Source of the DNA: Chitinophagaceae bacterium UBA2375
Lineage (GTDB): Bacteria > Bacteroidota > Bacteroidia > Chitinophagales > Chitinophagaceae
Direction of reading: 5' to 3'
Length of the DNA: 64,000 bases
Assembly: GCA_002343985.1 (NCBI GenBank)
Contig: DDTB01000023.1
Location: forward strand, 1-64,000
Shown here: positions 35,592-43,178 of the stretch, in pieces
How the letters are laid out: the number at the start of each line of letters is the position of its first letter
How positions within the stretch are numbered: the first letter of the stretch is position 1
Made by a program: the position numbers and the translations under genes
The notes under the pieces: model-generated
What the model saw: the letters and a program-made list of their open reading frames with translations, nothing else
The model's database searches: none
What the model was told of the DNA's origin: nothing

Positions 35592-36812
35592 TTATTTCAC
35601 TTTGGGCGTGGGTGCCGGTGTCTTGAAATAATTCAGACGGAGGCTATCGCTCCAGCCATTCAGGTTTTTTTCAAATGATTTACTGCTGAAAAACGCCATG
35701 CCCTGCAATCCAGGGGTTTTGCGGATCTGCTCAATCTGCCTTGGCAACTGTGATTTATCCTTCCAGGCCGCGTTGCTGCCCGCACGGTACATGGCAAGCC
35801 CGATATAACAGTTCTTACCATAGGTATTGCGGCTCCACCAATCAACCAGCACTTCATAATCCGCCAGCGGGTGACCAATCTCCCAATACAACTGCGGCGT
35901 TACATAATCGATCCAACCTTTTTTCAACCACAATAATATATCCGCGTACAATACATCGTAGTTGGTGGGGCCGGCCTTGGTACGACTTCCATTGGGGTCT
36001 TTATCAACATTGCGCCATACGCCAAACGGACTGATCCCAAACTGGCATTCCGGGTTTTCGGCCTTGATTGCCCGGTATAATTTATGGATGATCGAATCGG
36101 TATTGCTCCTGCGCCAGTCGTCGCGCTTCATCCCCTTTCCGTATTTACGGAACGACTGATGATCAGGAAATTCTTTGCCCGGTATGGGATAAGGGTAAAA
36201 ATAATCATCGAAATGGATCGCATCCACACTATACCGGCTCACTACATCGCGCACCACCTGCGTCACAAAATCCTGCGCTTCCGGGTTCCCGGGATCGAAA
36301 TATTTTTTGTCGCCGTAAGTCACAAACCATTGCGGGTGCAACCTCGTGATATGGTTCAGGGCGATGGAAGAACGGTGGATATTAAACACGGCACGGTAAG
36401 GGTTCATCCACGCGTGAAATTCCATTCCGCGTTTATGCGTTTCCGTTATCATGAATTCGAGCGGGTCGTAATAAGGTACGGGGGGTTGCCCCTGGCGCCC
36501 CGTCAGCCATTGGCTCCAGGGCTCAAACGGCGATGGGTACATGGCATCCGAGGCGGGACGGATCTGCATGAACACGGCATTCATGCCATTGCGTTTGTGC
36601 ATGTCCAGCAGGCGGATAAAGGAGGCTTTTTGCTCTTCGCTGTTTACCGTGGGCTTCTCGGGCCAGTCGATATTATCAACCGTCGCGATCCATACGGCGC
36701 GCATTTCTTCCTTTACCGGCGAAATGTCTGTGGCCAGGGGTTGGGCGCTGACAGCGGTTCCGGTGAGTAGTAGACTTATGATTGTACAGAGGTGTAACCA
36801 GTTTTGTTTCAT
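35592..36812 (-). CDS. GHL10-family glycoside hydrolase (DigH/YngK-like)
   Basis: The 406-residue protein has a signal peptide (LCTIISLLLTGTAVSAQ) and the GHL10 opening EEMRAVWIATVDNIDWP. Then come GMNAVFMQIRPASDAMYPS, EFHAWMNPYRAVFN and DAIHFDDYFYPYPIP, with acidic residues on a TIM-barrel pattern. E. coli DigH of this family cuts peptidoglycan glycan strands that lack stem peptides; other members act on other glycans. It overlaps the MarR gene by 4 nt and ends a five-gene operon begun by a lytic transglycosylase. Confidence 0.88.
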   Translation of the reverse strand: MKQNWLHLCTIISLLLTGTAVSAQPLATDISPVKEEMRAVWIATVDNIDWPEKPTVNSEEQKASFIRLLDMHKRNGMNAVFMQIRPASDAMYPSPFEPWSQWLTGRQGQPPVPYYDPLEFMITETHKRGMEFHAWMNPYRAVFNIHRSSIALNHITRLHPQWFVTYGDKKYFDPGNPEAQDFVTQVVRDVVSRYSVDAIHFDDYFYPYPIPGKEFPDHQSFRKYGKGMKRDDWRRSNTDSIIHKLYRAIKAENPECQFGISPFGVWRNVDKDPNGSRTKAGPTNYDVLYADILLWLKKGWIDYVTPQLYWEIGHPLADYEVLVDWWSRNTYGKNCYIGLAMYRAGSNAAWKDKSQLPRQIEQIRKTPGLQGMAFFSSKSFEKNLNGWSDSLRLNYFKTPAPTPKVK

Positions 36813-37261
36813 GGAACAGATCGGATTTTATCCAGCATTGCATTCAACTTCGCCACTTCATCCGCATCCAGCCGGCTGAATACGGCATCCAGCTCATCCT
36901 GGCGCAGATCAAATTTCTCCAGCAATTTCCTTCCTTTTTCTGTAATCGACACATCTACCAGCCTTTTATCTGTCTCGCAGGTCTCTTTTTTAACAAGTCC
37001 TTTTATAACCATCCTGTCAACAATCCGGCTCGTATCGCTCATCCGGTCGAGCATACGCTGCCTGATTTGCAGGGTGGATATGGGCTTGCCGGCCCCACGC
37101 AGGATGCGCAGGATGTTAAACTGCTGCCCGGTGATGCCCTCGGCCTCAAAGAAAACCTTCAGGCGCTCATTCAACCAGTTATACGTGTAAATAAAGTTGA
37201 CCACAGCCTTGTGGTGTTCATTGCGGAACCTGGTTTGTGATATGTCTTGTTCAATACCCAT
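36809..37261 (-). CDS. MarR-family transcriptional regulator
   Basis: About 150 residues with a winged-helix core: GITGQQFNILRILRGAG, STLQIRQRMLDRMSDTSRI and wing KETCETDKRLVDVSITEKG. It is typical of MarR dimers that respond to small ligands. It lies 20 nt after the AI-2E-type gene start codon's partner end and overlaps the GHL10 gene by 4 nt. It could control the operon it sits in. MGIEQ at 37261 is chosen; an ATG at 37279 is also in frame. Confidence 0.88.
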   Translation of the reverse strand: MGIEQDISQTRFRNEHHKAVVNFIYTYNWLNERLKVFFEAEGITGQQFNILRILRGAGKPISTLQIRQRMLDRMSDTSRIVDRMVIKGLVKKETCETDKRLVDVSITEKGRKLLEKFDLRQDELDAVFSRLDADEVAKLNAMLDKIRSVP

Positions 37262-37281
37262 GCTGAAATGATGGTACAAAG

Positions 37282-38310
37282 TTACGTCAGCGCGGCCTCT
37301 TCCTCTTCATCCCCGAACTCATTAAAGTAAATTTTAACGAGAATAATAAAATAACTGAAAAGCAACGGCCCGAATACAAGCCCCATAAAACCGAACAAAC
37401 CTAACCCCACAATCACACCGAGAACAGTCACCACCGGGTGCACATCCCCCATCCGCTTCATCAGGCTCATCCTGGCCAGGTAATCAACGTTGCCCGTCAC
37501 CAACAGGCTATACAGGCCAAGGCCTACGGATGGCCATAGCGCTCCTGTGGCGTACAATGATATCACCAGGGGTACCCAGATGATCATGGTGCCCACCACC
37601 GGGAAAAATGCAAATATGCCGGTGATGACGCCCCACATACCCCAATCACTGACGCCGAAAATCCAATAACCAATAGCCGCAAACACACCCTGTATCATGC
37701 TGATCAGCGGTATGCCCAACGCGTTGGCCCGGATCATCATCTTGGTTTCACTGGCCAGTTGATTGATGTTCTTAGGTTTCAAAGGGATCATCCTGCCCAA
37801 GGATTTTTCTATATCGCGACCGTTGTACAACAGGTAATAAAACAGGAAGAATAGCATGATGATATTCGTAAGGATCGATGCAGTGCTGTTTAATAAAGAA
37901 GGCACAATCGATGTAATCTTCTTCGAAAATTCAGTAATGTTTTCAGGTGTGGCAATTTTAACGCCGCTGGCGTCTTCAATCCGGTGCGATAAATCCTTCA
38001 GCACCTGCACAATCGGCTCGGGATTATGTACAATCTGGTTGATCTTGGGCGAAATCATCATCACCACAAAACCAATAGGTATGGCAATCAGCAATAAAAA
38101 TGCAAAGATGAACAACAAAGCTGTCGGACCCTTCTTCCATTTACGCACCATGGTCAGTTGAAAATAACTGGCCCTGCTGAGGATGTACAACGTTACGGCG
38201 CCAAGTAGACCGGGCAGGAACGCGTACATCTCCCTGAACAATAAAATACCAATGAGGATAATCAGCGCCAGTAAAATGATCTGGCGCAGGCGGTCGTTAA
38301 ACGTTGGCAT
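37282..38310 (-). CDS. AI-2E family transporter (TqsA/YdiK-like permease)
   Basis: The 342 residues have paired N-terminal helices (IILLALIILIGILLFREMYA), a periplasmic/helical middle (NITEFSKKITSIVPSLL), and a C-terminal block of helices with VGLGLFGFMGLVFGPLLFSY, characteristic of the AI-2E/PerM family. Members export autoinducer-2 or act as ion antiporters; the substrate cannot be told here. It is the central gene of the operon, 19 nt after the radical SAM gene and tight against MarR. Confidence 0.9.
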   Translation of the reverse strand: MPTFNDRLRQIILLALIILIGILLFREMYAFLPGLLGAVTLYILSRASYFQLTMVRKWKKGPTALLFIFAFLLLIAIPIGFVVMMISPKINQIVHNPEPIVQVLKDLSHRIEDASGVKIATPENITEFSKKITSIVPSLLNSTASILTNIIMLFFLFYYLLYNGRDIEKSLGRMIPLKPKNINQLASETKMMIRANALGIPLISMIQGVFAAIGYWIFGVSDWGMWGVITGIFAFFPVVGTMIIWVPLVISLYATGALWPSVGLGLYSLLVTGNVDYLARMSLMKRMGDVHPVVTVLGVIVGLGLFGFMGLVFGPLLFSYFIILVKIYFNEFGDEEEEAALT

Positions 38311-38329
38311 ATACTTTCATTTGGATTTC

Positions 38330-39358
38330 TCAGCGCCAGACGGAAAGCCCCTCGCTGCAATTGGAGCAAATATCTATATTCTGGCGGCTTTTCATCAGTT
38401 TGGCCCGAAAAGCTTTGTATTCGGGGCTTGACCATACTTTACGGAAAGGCTGCTGGCGCAGGTTCCCCAGGGGATGGCTGGCGTCTTTATCGAAACAACA
38501 GGGCACCACCAACCCGTCCCAGGTGATCACATTCGCATGCCAGAGCTTCCAGCAATGGTTGGCGAGTTTGTTTTTGGGCGCGTACCTGCCATCGGGCAGC
38601 CGCTTGTACCGGCTGTACCGGTCAATGCCAGGGATCAGTTGGTTGGGGTCATGCTCATAATCGTACACCTGGGCCGACTTAAACCATACATCGTCTACAC
38701 CCAGTTCTTTCGCCAGGCGTTTCACATCATCCACCTGGTGCTCATTTGGTTTCACCACCAAAAACTGGAAAACAATAAATGGTGTTTTGCTTTTCAATTC
38801 ATTCTTCCACTTGACGATGTTTTTTGTGCCCTCTATCACTTTATCCAGCTTCCCGCCCACGCGGTATTGCTGGTACACATCCTGCGTGGTGCCATCAATG
38901 GATATGATGAGCCTGTCTAAACCGCTTTCAACTGTTTTTCGTGCAGCCGTTTCCGTTAGGTAGTGCGCGTTGGTGGATGTAGCCGTATAAATTTTTTTTG
39001 AAGCCGCGTAACGCACCATGTCGAGGAACTCCGGGTTCAGGTATGGCTCACCCTGGAAATAAAAAATGAGGTAGAGAAGATGCGAATGGATATCGTCGAT
39101 GGTTTGCCGGAAAAAATCCGTTTGCAGCATGCCCGTCGGCCTGGTAAAAGCCCTGAGCCCGCTGGGGCATTCGGGGCAACGCAGGTTGCAGGATGTGGTT
39201 GGCTCAAATGAAATGGAAACGGGCAAGCCCCATTGTACCGGGCGGCCGCTGATCCTGCTGAAGTAATAACTCGACAGCACTTTCAGTCCATTCCAGGCTC
39301 GGGCGAACGTGAGCTTGCGGGTTAAATTGAGGGTATCCTGCACATTGATCCGGGGCAT
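38330..39358 (-). CDS. Radical SAM/SPASM domain protein
   Basis: From ATG 39358 the product is 342 residues. The radical SAM cluster is TTSCNLRCPECPSG (Cys-x3-Cys-x2-Cys). A C-terminal SPASM region has several cysteines: NHCWKLWHANVITWDG, VVPCCFDKDA and DICSNCSEGL. SPASM enzymes often modify peptides or proteins through thioether or C-C bonds, or oxidise sugars or sulfatases. No precursor peptide is evident nearby. It is co-directional with a lytic transglycosylase (9 nt upstream if the longer start is used) and a permease, suggesting an envelope-linked substrate. Confidence 0.88.
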   Translation of the reverse strand: MPRINVQDTLNLTRKLTFARAWNGLKVLSSYYFSRISGRPVQWGLPVSISFEPTTSCNLRCPECPSGLRAFTRPTGMLQTDFFRQTIDDIHSHLLYLIFYFQGEPYLNPEFLDMVRYAASKKIYTATSTNAHYLTETAARKTVESGLDRLIISIDGTTQDVYQQYRVGGKLDKVIEGTKNIVKWKNELKSKTPFIVFQFLVVKPNEHQVDDVKRLAKELGVDDVWFKSAQVYDYEHDPNQLIPGIDRYSRYKRLPDGRYAPKNKLANHCWKLWHANVITWDGLVVPCCFDKDASHPLGNLRQQPFRKVWSSPEYKAFRAKLMKSRQNIDICSNCSEGLSVWR

Positions 39359-39400
39359 ACCGCAAAAATATGGTATCTGCGCCACGGGCAATCAACCCGT

Positions 39401-40327
39401 TTACCTGACAAAGGCTAAAGCCAGGGATGTTTCACTGATGACTGGCTTTGGCTCTTTCGCCATGCCGGTATCATCTATGCAATACTCGTCTTCCCAGCAA
39501 ACCTGGTTCCTGACGAAATTGTCGTAATTATGAAAGATCACATTAAGTGCGATAAAGTTCATGACATAAGCCTGAGTCTCAGCAGGCAAACGGTCGCGTA
39601 TGTCCCAAAACGTTGGGTTCACCTTGCCAGACTTTTGCATGGCCTGCCATACATTGCCCACCCCGCAGTTATAACTGGCGGCAATCAACAGCCAATCATC
39701 TTCAAGGTTCCGCATACGGTCCCTGATATAACGCGCGGCCACCTGCGTGGATTTCAAAAAATGGGTGCGGTCGTCAACAACAGGTTTTGCCGGAACAGGT
39801 TGAAGGGTTTCCCTGACAGACTTCTTATAATTTCCTTTCCTGCCTTTTTTGGTTACAGCTTTTTGATTTCTTTGCTTTTCCGTGATGGACATGCCATACT
39901 CCTTAGCCACTTCATCCATGATTTGCCAGTAGCCCACCGCGCCCGCCGATGATATGGCTTTGGCATTGAACCCGCTTTCAAGGGCCAGCAATACCCTGAA
40001 CTCTTCGGGCACCTGGTACTTCTTAAAAACTTTCAACACTTTAGGGAAGTACTGCTTGCCTTTTTTGTAGGTGCGGATCAGGTATTCACGGCGTTGTTCC
40101 GCGAAGCGGCGCACATAATCCATCGCTTCCGCTTCATGTCCCGCCAAACGGGCTGGAAACAATACATTGGCCGGCCGGGCCAATACCATGGGCATGTCGC
40201 GGATATCCACCTGTAAGGATGACGCTTTCCGGGATGTGTCTCCCGGCTTGGTGGCCGGATGCGCCCCTGCTGCCAGGGACCATCCCGCCAGCCAAATCAC
40301 GGTGATGAATGCTTTCATAGGTTTCAC
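39401..40327 (-). CDS. Lytic transglycosylase (SLT/MltD-type)
   Basis: The 308-residue protein has a signal peptide (FITVIWLAGWSLAAGA) and a goose-lysozyme/SLT core. The catalytic Glu lies in LLALESGFNAKAISSAGAVG, with YWQIMDEVAKEYGM and AASYNCGVGNV after it. It has no LysM repeats, unlike many MltD proteins. It cleaves peptidoglycan to 1,6-anhydromuropeptides in the periplasm. It is the first gene of a five-gene minus-strand operon and diverges from a GH25 muramidase 138 bp away. Confidence 0.9.
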   Translation of the reverse strand: MKPMKAFITVIWLAGWSLAAGAHPATKPGDTSRKASSLQVDIRDMPMVLARPANVLFPARLAGHEAEAMDYVRRFAEQRREYLIRTYKKGKQYFPKVLKVFKKYQVPEEFRVLLALESGFNAKAISSAGAVGYWQIMDEVAKEYGMSITEKQRNQKAVTKKGRKGNYKKSVRETLQPVPAKPVVDDRTHFLKSTQVAARYIRDRMRNLEDDWLLIAASYNCGVGNVWQAMQKSGKVNPTFWDIRDRLPAETQAYVMNFIALNVIFHNYDNFVRNQVCWEDEYCIDDTGMAKEPKPVISETSLALAFVR

Positions 40328-40465
40328 GTCAAATGATGGGTCATTTGCCTGTCAGATAAGCAACGGCATACGGTTAAAAACTAAGGCTTATAACGGTTTT
40401 AACACTGCGCATATTGCCCATCCCAAAAAAATTATGATCTTTAGCCGGCCCCGCAGGTACCCCGT

Positions 40466-41230
40466 ATGTCGAAAAAAACCAAGCGCCGAATTTTTCGTGT
40501 ATCCCTTATCGTTATCCCCTTGCTGCTCATGGCTTTACTGGCCTATTGGATCAGCAACTGGTATTACAAGCCGAGCTTTGTGCATTACCCGGCTTTTGGC
40601 ATCGACATCCCCGTGAATTACAGCATACATGGCATTGATGTCAGCAAGCACCAGAAAACCATTGGCTGGCAGGAAGTGAAAAAGATGGAATATGGTAAAG
40701 TCAAAATCGGCTTTGCCATCATGAAAGCTACGGAAGGCCTGGGCAGGGTGGATGAGCAATTCAGGAGGAACTGGCTGCATGCGAAACGCGCCGGCATCAG
40801 CAGGGGCGCTTACCATTTTTTCATCGCGAGTAAAAGCGGGAAAGCACAGGCTGAAAATTTTATGGAAACAGTGCGGCTCGAAAAAGGCGACCTGCCGCCC
40901 GTGCTCGATGTGGAACAAACCTATGGGACAGACAAAACCACTTTGCAACAACGTGTGCATGACTGGCTGCAGGCCGTGGAAAGAAGGTACGGCATGAAGC
41001 CCATCCTTTACAGCAATGTGGACTTTTATGAGACTTACCTGGCTGACCGATTCGGGGATTACCCGCTTTGGGTGGCGCATTACTTCGCGAAAGAAAAACC
41101 CAGGACCAACCATCCCTGGATCTTCTGGCAACACAGCGAAACCGGCAGGGTCAACGGCATCGGCACAGCGGTTGATTTCAATGTGTTTAAAGGCGACAGC
41201 GCGGCCTTTCGTTCTTTGCTGAAACCTTAA
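40466..41230 (+). CDS. GH25 family lysozyme (N-acetylmuramidase)
   Basis: The 254-residue product has an N-terminal membrane anchor (VIPLLLMALLAYWISNWY) and a GH25 domain: GIDVSKHQKTIGWQEV, IMKATEGLGRVDEQFRR, GAYHFFIASKSGKAQAENF and DLPPVLDVEQTYG, holding the acidic catalytic residues. It hydrolyses the MurNAc-GlcNAc bond of peptidoglycan. It is anchored rather than released. It faces away from the lytic transglycosylase operon and probably shares its control region (40328-40465). Confidence 0.92.
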   Translation: MSKKTKRRIFRVSLIVIPLLLMALLAYWISNWYYKPSFVHYPAFGIDIPVNYSIHGIDVSKHQKTIGWQEVKKMEYGKVKIGFAIMKATEGLGRVDEQFRRNWLHAKRAGISRGAYHFFIASKSGKAQAENFMETVRLEKGDLPPVLDVEQTYGTDKTTLQQRVHDWLQAVERRYGMKPILYSNVDFYETYLADRFGDYPLWVAHYFAKEKPRTNHPWIFWQHSETGRVNGIGTAVDFNVFKGDSAAFRSLLKP

Positions 41231-41272
41231 ACAGCCGGCATGCAATTACACAATTACATGTACTTTCACAGC

Positions 41273-41497
41273 ATGGGAGCAGAACAAAACCCTCGCGCCT
41301 ACCTGGTACTGGTAGCCAATAGCATCGCCATCGTGTTGATCTGGATGATCATCAACGTATTTTTTGGCATATACCTCGGATGGGGATTTTTTGAGAATAG
41401 CCCGGGTTGGAAAAACTGGCTGTATTACGCCCTGGCGCTGGGCACTTTATTCCTGATTGGAAAATTCCTATATAAAAAGTGGAAAGACTATCTCTGA
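41273..41497 (+). CDS. Small two-helix membrane protein
   Basis: From ATG 41273 the protein has 74 residues with two predicted membrane helices (YLVLVANSIAIVLIWMIINV and LYYALALGTLFLIGKFLY) and a basic end (KKWKDYL). An earlier ATG at 41240 is in frame. No family was recognised. It lies just after the GH25 gene and meets merC-like end to end, with one base between stops. Confidence 0.6.
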   Translation: MGAEQNPRAYLVLVANSIAIVLIWMIINVFFGIYLGWGFFENSPGWKNWLYYALALGTLFLIGKFLYKKWKDYL

Positions 41498-41498
41498 A

Positions 41499-41894
41499 TC
41501 AATGCGCGTGATGCGGCGATTTACAACGGCTCTTATGGCACATGCGGTAATTGATATAATGCGCGCTGATGATCAGCAACACCGCCAAGCCTAAAAGGAT
41601 ATATTCATACGGGAATGTATGGTACACCTGTTTCATTAAAAGGAAAACAAAACCTACAGCAAATAAGGAAACCGGCAACAAGTTCCGGTGATGCCGGATA
41701 TAGCCATGGTACAGTGAATACACACCCACCACAAAGGCCAACCCAATCATGGCCCACTCAAACCAGGTATTATCAATGATATTGACGCCTAAAACAGGCA
41801 AACTGGTCATAATCAATGGCAACAGGGCGCAGTGAATCGCGCATATCAGCGTCGTCATGATGCCCATTTTGTCCCAGTTCAGCTTGACCTGCAT
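41499..41894 (-). CDS. MerC domain membrane protein
   Basis: From ATG 41894 the product is 131 residues with four membrane helices. The first contains the MerC-type metal pair region TTLICAIHCALLPLIM (Cys and His). The C-terminus CHKSRCKSPHHAH is rich in Cys and His. MerC proteins carry mercury or other soft metals. It diverges from a SCO protein, with a Fur regulator beyond, so copper or zinc handling is a reasonable inference. The longer 41936 start would swallow the probable promoter. Confidence 0.8.
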   Translation of the reverse strand: MQVKLNWDKMGIMTTLICAIHCALLPLIMTSLPVLGVNIIDNTWFEWAMIGLAFVVGVYSLYHGYIRHHRNLLPVSLFAVGFVFLLMKQVYHTFPYEYILLGLAVLLIISAHYINYRMCHKSRCKSPHHAH

Positions 41895-41919
41895 AGATTG
41901 AACTGCAAATATACTATTT

Positions 41920-41936
41920 TTGCAATACTGTTGCAA
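41920..41936. promoter_or_regulatory. TTGCAA-N5-TTGCAA candidate operator between merC-like and SCO genes
   Basis: Two copies of the palindromic hexamer TTGCAA lie 11 bp apart in the divergent promoter region, with a further TGCAA at 41904-41908. The spacing of one helical turn suggests a dimeric regulator site, possibly for the Fur-like protein at 42760. This is inference. Confidence 0.35.
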
Positions 41937-41984
41937 GTATTTGGGGCTATGTTCAACAGAAAAAAATAACAGAACGGGCCACCG

Positions 41985-41992
41985 TACCTTTG
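41985..41992 (+). promoter_or_regulatory. -7 box TACCTTTG of the SCO gene
   Basis: An exact TAnnTTTG match. Transcription would begin near 41998, so the SCO start must be GTG 42014, not the TTG inside the box. Confidence 0.5.
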
Positions 41993-42013
41993 CATGACTT
42001 TAATATTCTGACC

Positions 42014-42745
42014 GTGAAAAATAAACTCTGGATTTACCTCGGATTCTTCGCAGTATTGCTGGGGGTTTTCTATTTCGCCATTTTCCGTGATTATGATTTC
42101 GACAGGGCCAAACTGGCGGTTATTAACCCCAACATCCCTGAATTCCGCTTCACGGATCAAAACAATAAGCCCTTCAGCCAAAAAAACACGGAAGGCAAAG
42201 TGTATGTGGCCGAATATTTTTTCACTACCTGCAAAGGCATTTGCCCGAAGATGAATGCCAATATGCGCAGGGTGTACGACAAGTACAGGGATGAGCCAGA
42301 TTTCCTGATCCTTTCGCATACATGCATGCCCGAAGTTGACAGCGTGCCCCTGCTAAAGGATTACGAACGGAAAATGTTGCAGGGCGAGTTGATCCGCAAT
42401 AAAGATGGTTCTTATAAAATTTCCACGCTGGGCATCGACAGTACCCTCGACGCCGGAAAAACCAACTGGTTCTTCGTGACCGGCAAAAAAGATGAATTAT
42501 ACAAACTGGCCCGCCAGGGGTATATGATTGATAACAACAAACCCGACAGCACGCAACGCATTGAAGACGAATTCATCCACACCCAGTTCTTCGCGCTGGT
42601 AGACAAATACGGAAGGGTCAGGGGGATTTACGATGGTTTGATAGAAGAAGAAGTGGAGAAACTGATCTGGGATATCGGTAAGTTGCTGAAAGAGAAAGTG
42701 AGCACCAAAAGATTCATGGGCGGATTCAACAATAACCCCGGTTAA
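42014..42745 (+). CDS. SCO1/SenC family copper-binding thioredoxin-fold protein
   Basis: From GTG 42014 the product is 243 residues with a membrane anchor (LWIYLGFFAVLLGVFYFAIF) and a thioredoxin fold. The copper site Cys-x3-Cys is in FTTCKGICPKMNANM, and the distal His is in DEFIHTQFFALVDKYGRVR. SCO proteins deliver copper to the CuA centre of cytochrome oxidase or keep its cysteines reduced. It is followed 14 nt later by a Fur-family gene and faces merC-like, forming a metal cluster. Confidence 0.92.
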   Translation: MKNKLWIYLGFFAVLLGVFYFAIFRDYDFDRAKLAVINPNIPEFRFTDQNNKPFSQKNTEGKVYVAEYFFTTCKGICPKMNANMRRVYDKYRDEPDFLILSHTCMPEVDSVPLLKDYERKMLQGELIRNKDGSYKISTLGIDSTLDAGKTNWFFVTGKKDELYKLARQGYMIDNNKPDSTQRIEDEFIHTQFFALVDKYGRVRGIYDGLIEEEVEKLIWDIGKLLKEKVSTKRFMGGFNNNPG

Positions 42746-42759
42746 TATAACGGTGAAGC

Positions 42760-43173
42760 ATGAACGAAGTATTACAGATATTGAAAAAGAACAGCCTGAG
42801 CGTGACCGAAGGCCGTAAAAAAATCCTGGAGCTTTTTATTGCTTCCGAGGGCGCGCTGGCACATGCGGATATAGAAAAACAAACATCCAACAATTTCGAC
42901 CGCGTAACGGTGTACCGTACCCTGCAGACTTTCGTAGAAAAAGGCATCATACACCAGATACCCACCACCGACAATTCCGTGCTATACGCTTTATGCAGGC
43001 ACAACTGCGAACAGGGCCATCACCACGATAACCATGTACACTTTATCTGCAGCAACTGCGATAAAACAATTTGCCTGGATGATGTAACAGTACCACAAGT
43101 GAAGCTCCCCGAAGGCTTTACTCCTTTACAGTCCGCCATGGTGGTTACGGGTATTTGCTTAGACTGTGCCTGA
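42760..43173 (+). CDS. Fur-family metal-responsive repressor
   Basis: The 137-residue protein has an N-terminal winged helix (SVTEGRKKILELFIASEG, NFDRVTVYRTLQTFVEKG) and a dimerisation domain with metal sites: CEQGHHHDNHVHFICSNCDK and a terminal GICLDC giving the second Cys pair. The two Cys-x2-Cys sets form the structural zinc site. It may be Zur- or Fur-like; the His-rich HHHDNHVH is compatible with zinc. It probably controls the merC-like/SCO region. Confidence 0.9.
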   Translation: MNEVLQILKKNSLSVTEGRKKILELFIASEGALAHADIEKQTSNNFDRVTVYRTLQTFVEKGIIHQIPTTDNSVLYALCRHNCEQGHHHDNHVHFICSNCDKTICLDDVTVPQVKLPEGFTPLQSAMVVTGICLDCA

Positions 43174-43178
43174 CAAAC

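Noticed and set aside
42745..42760. Fur box before the Fur gene
   Set aside because: The 14-bp gap has no recognisable inverted motif.
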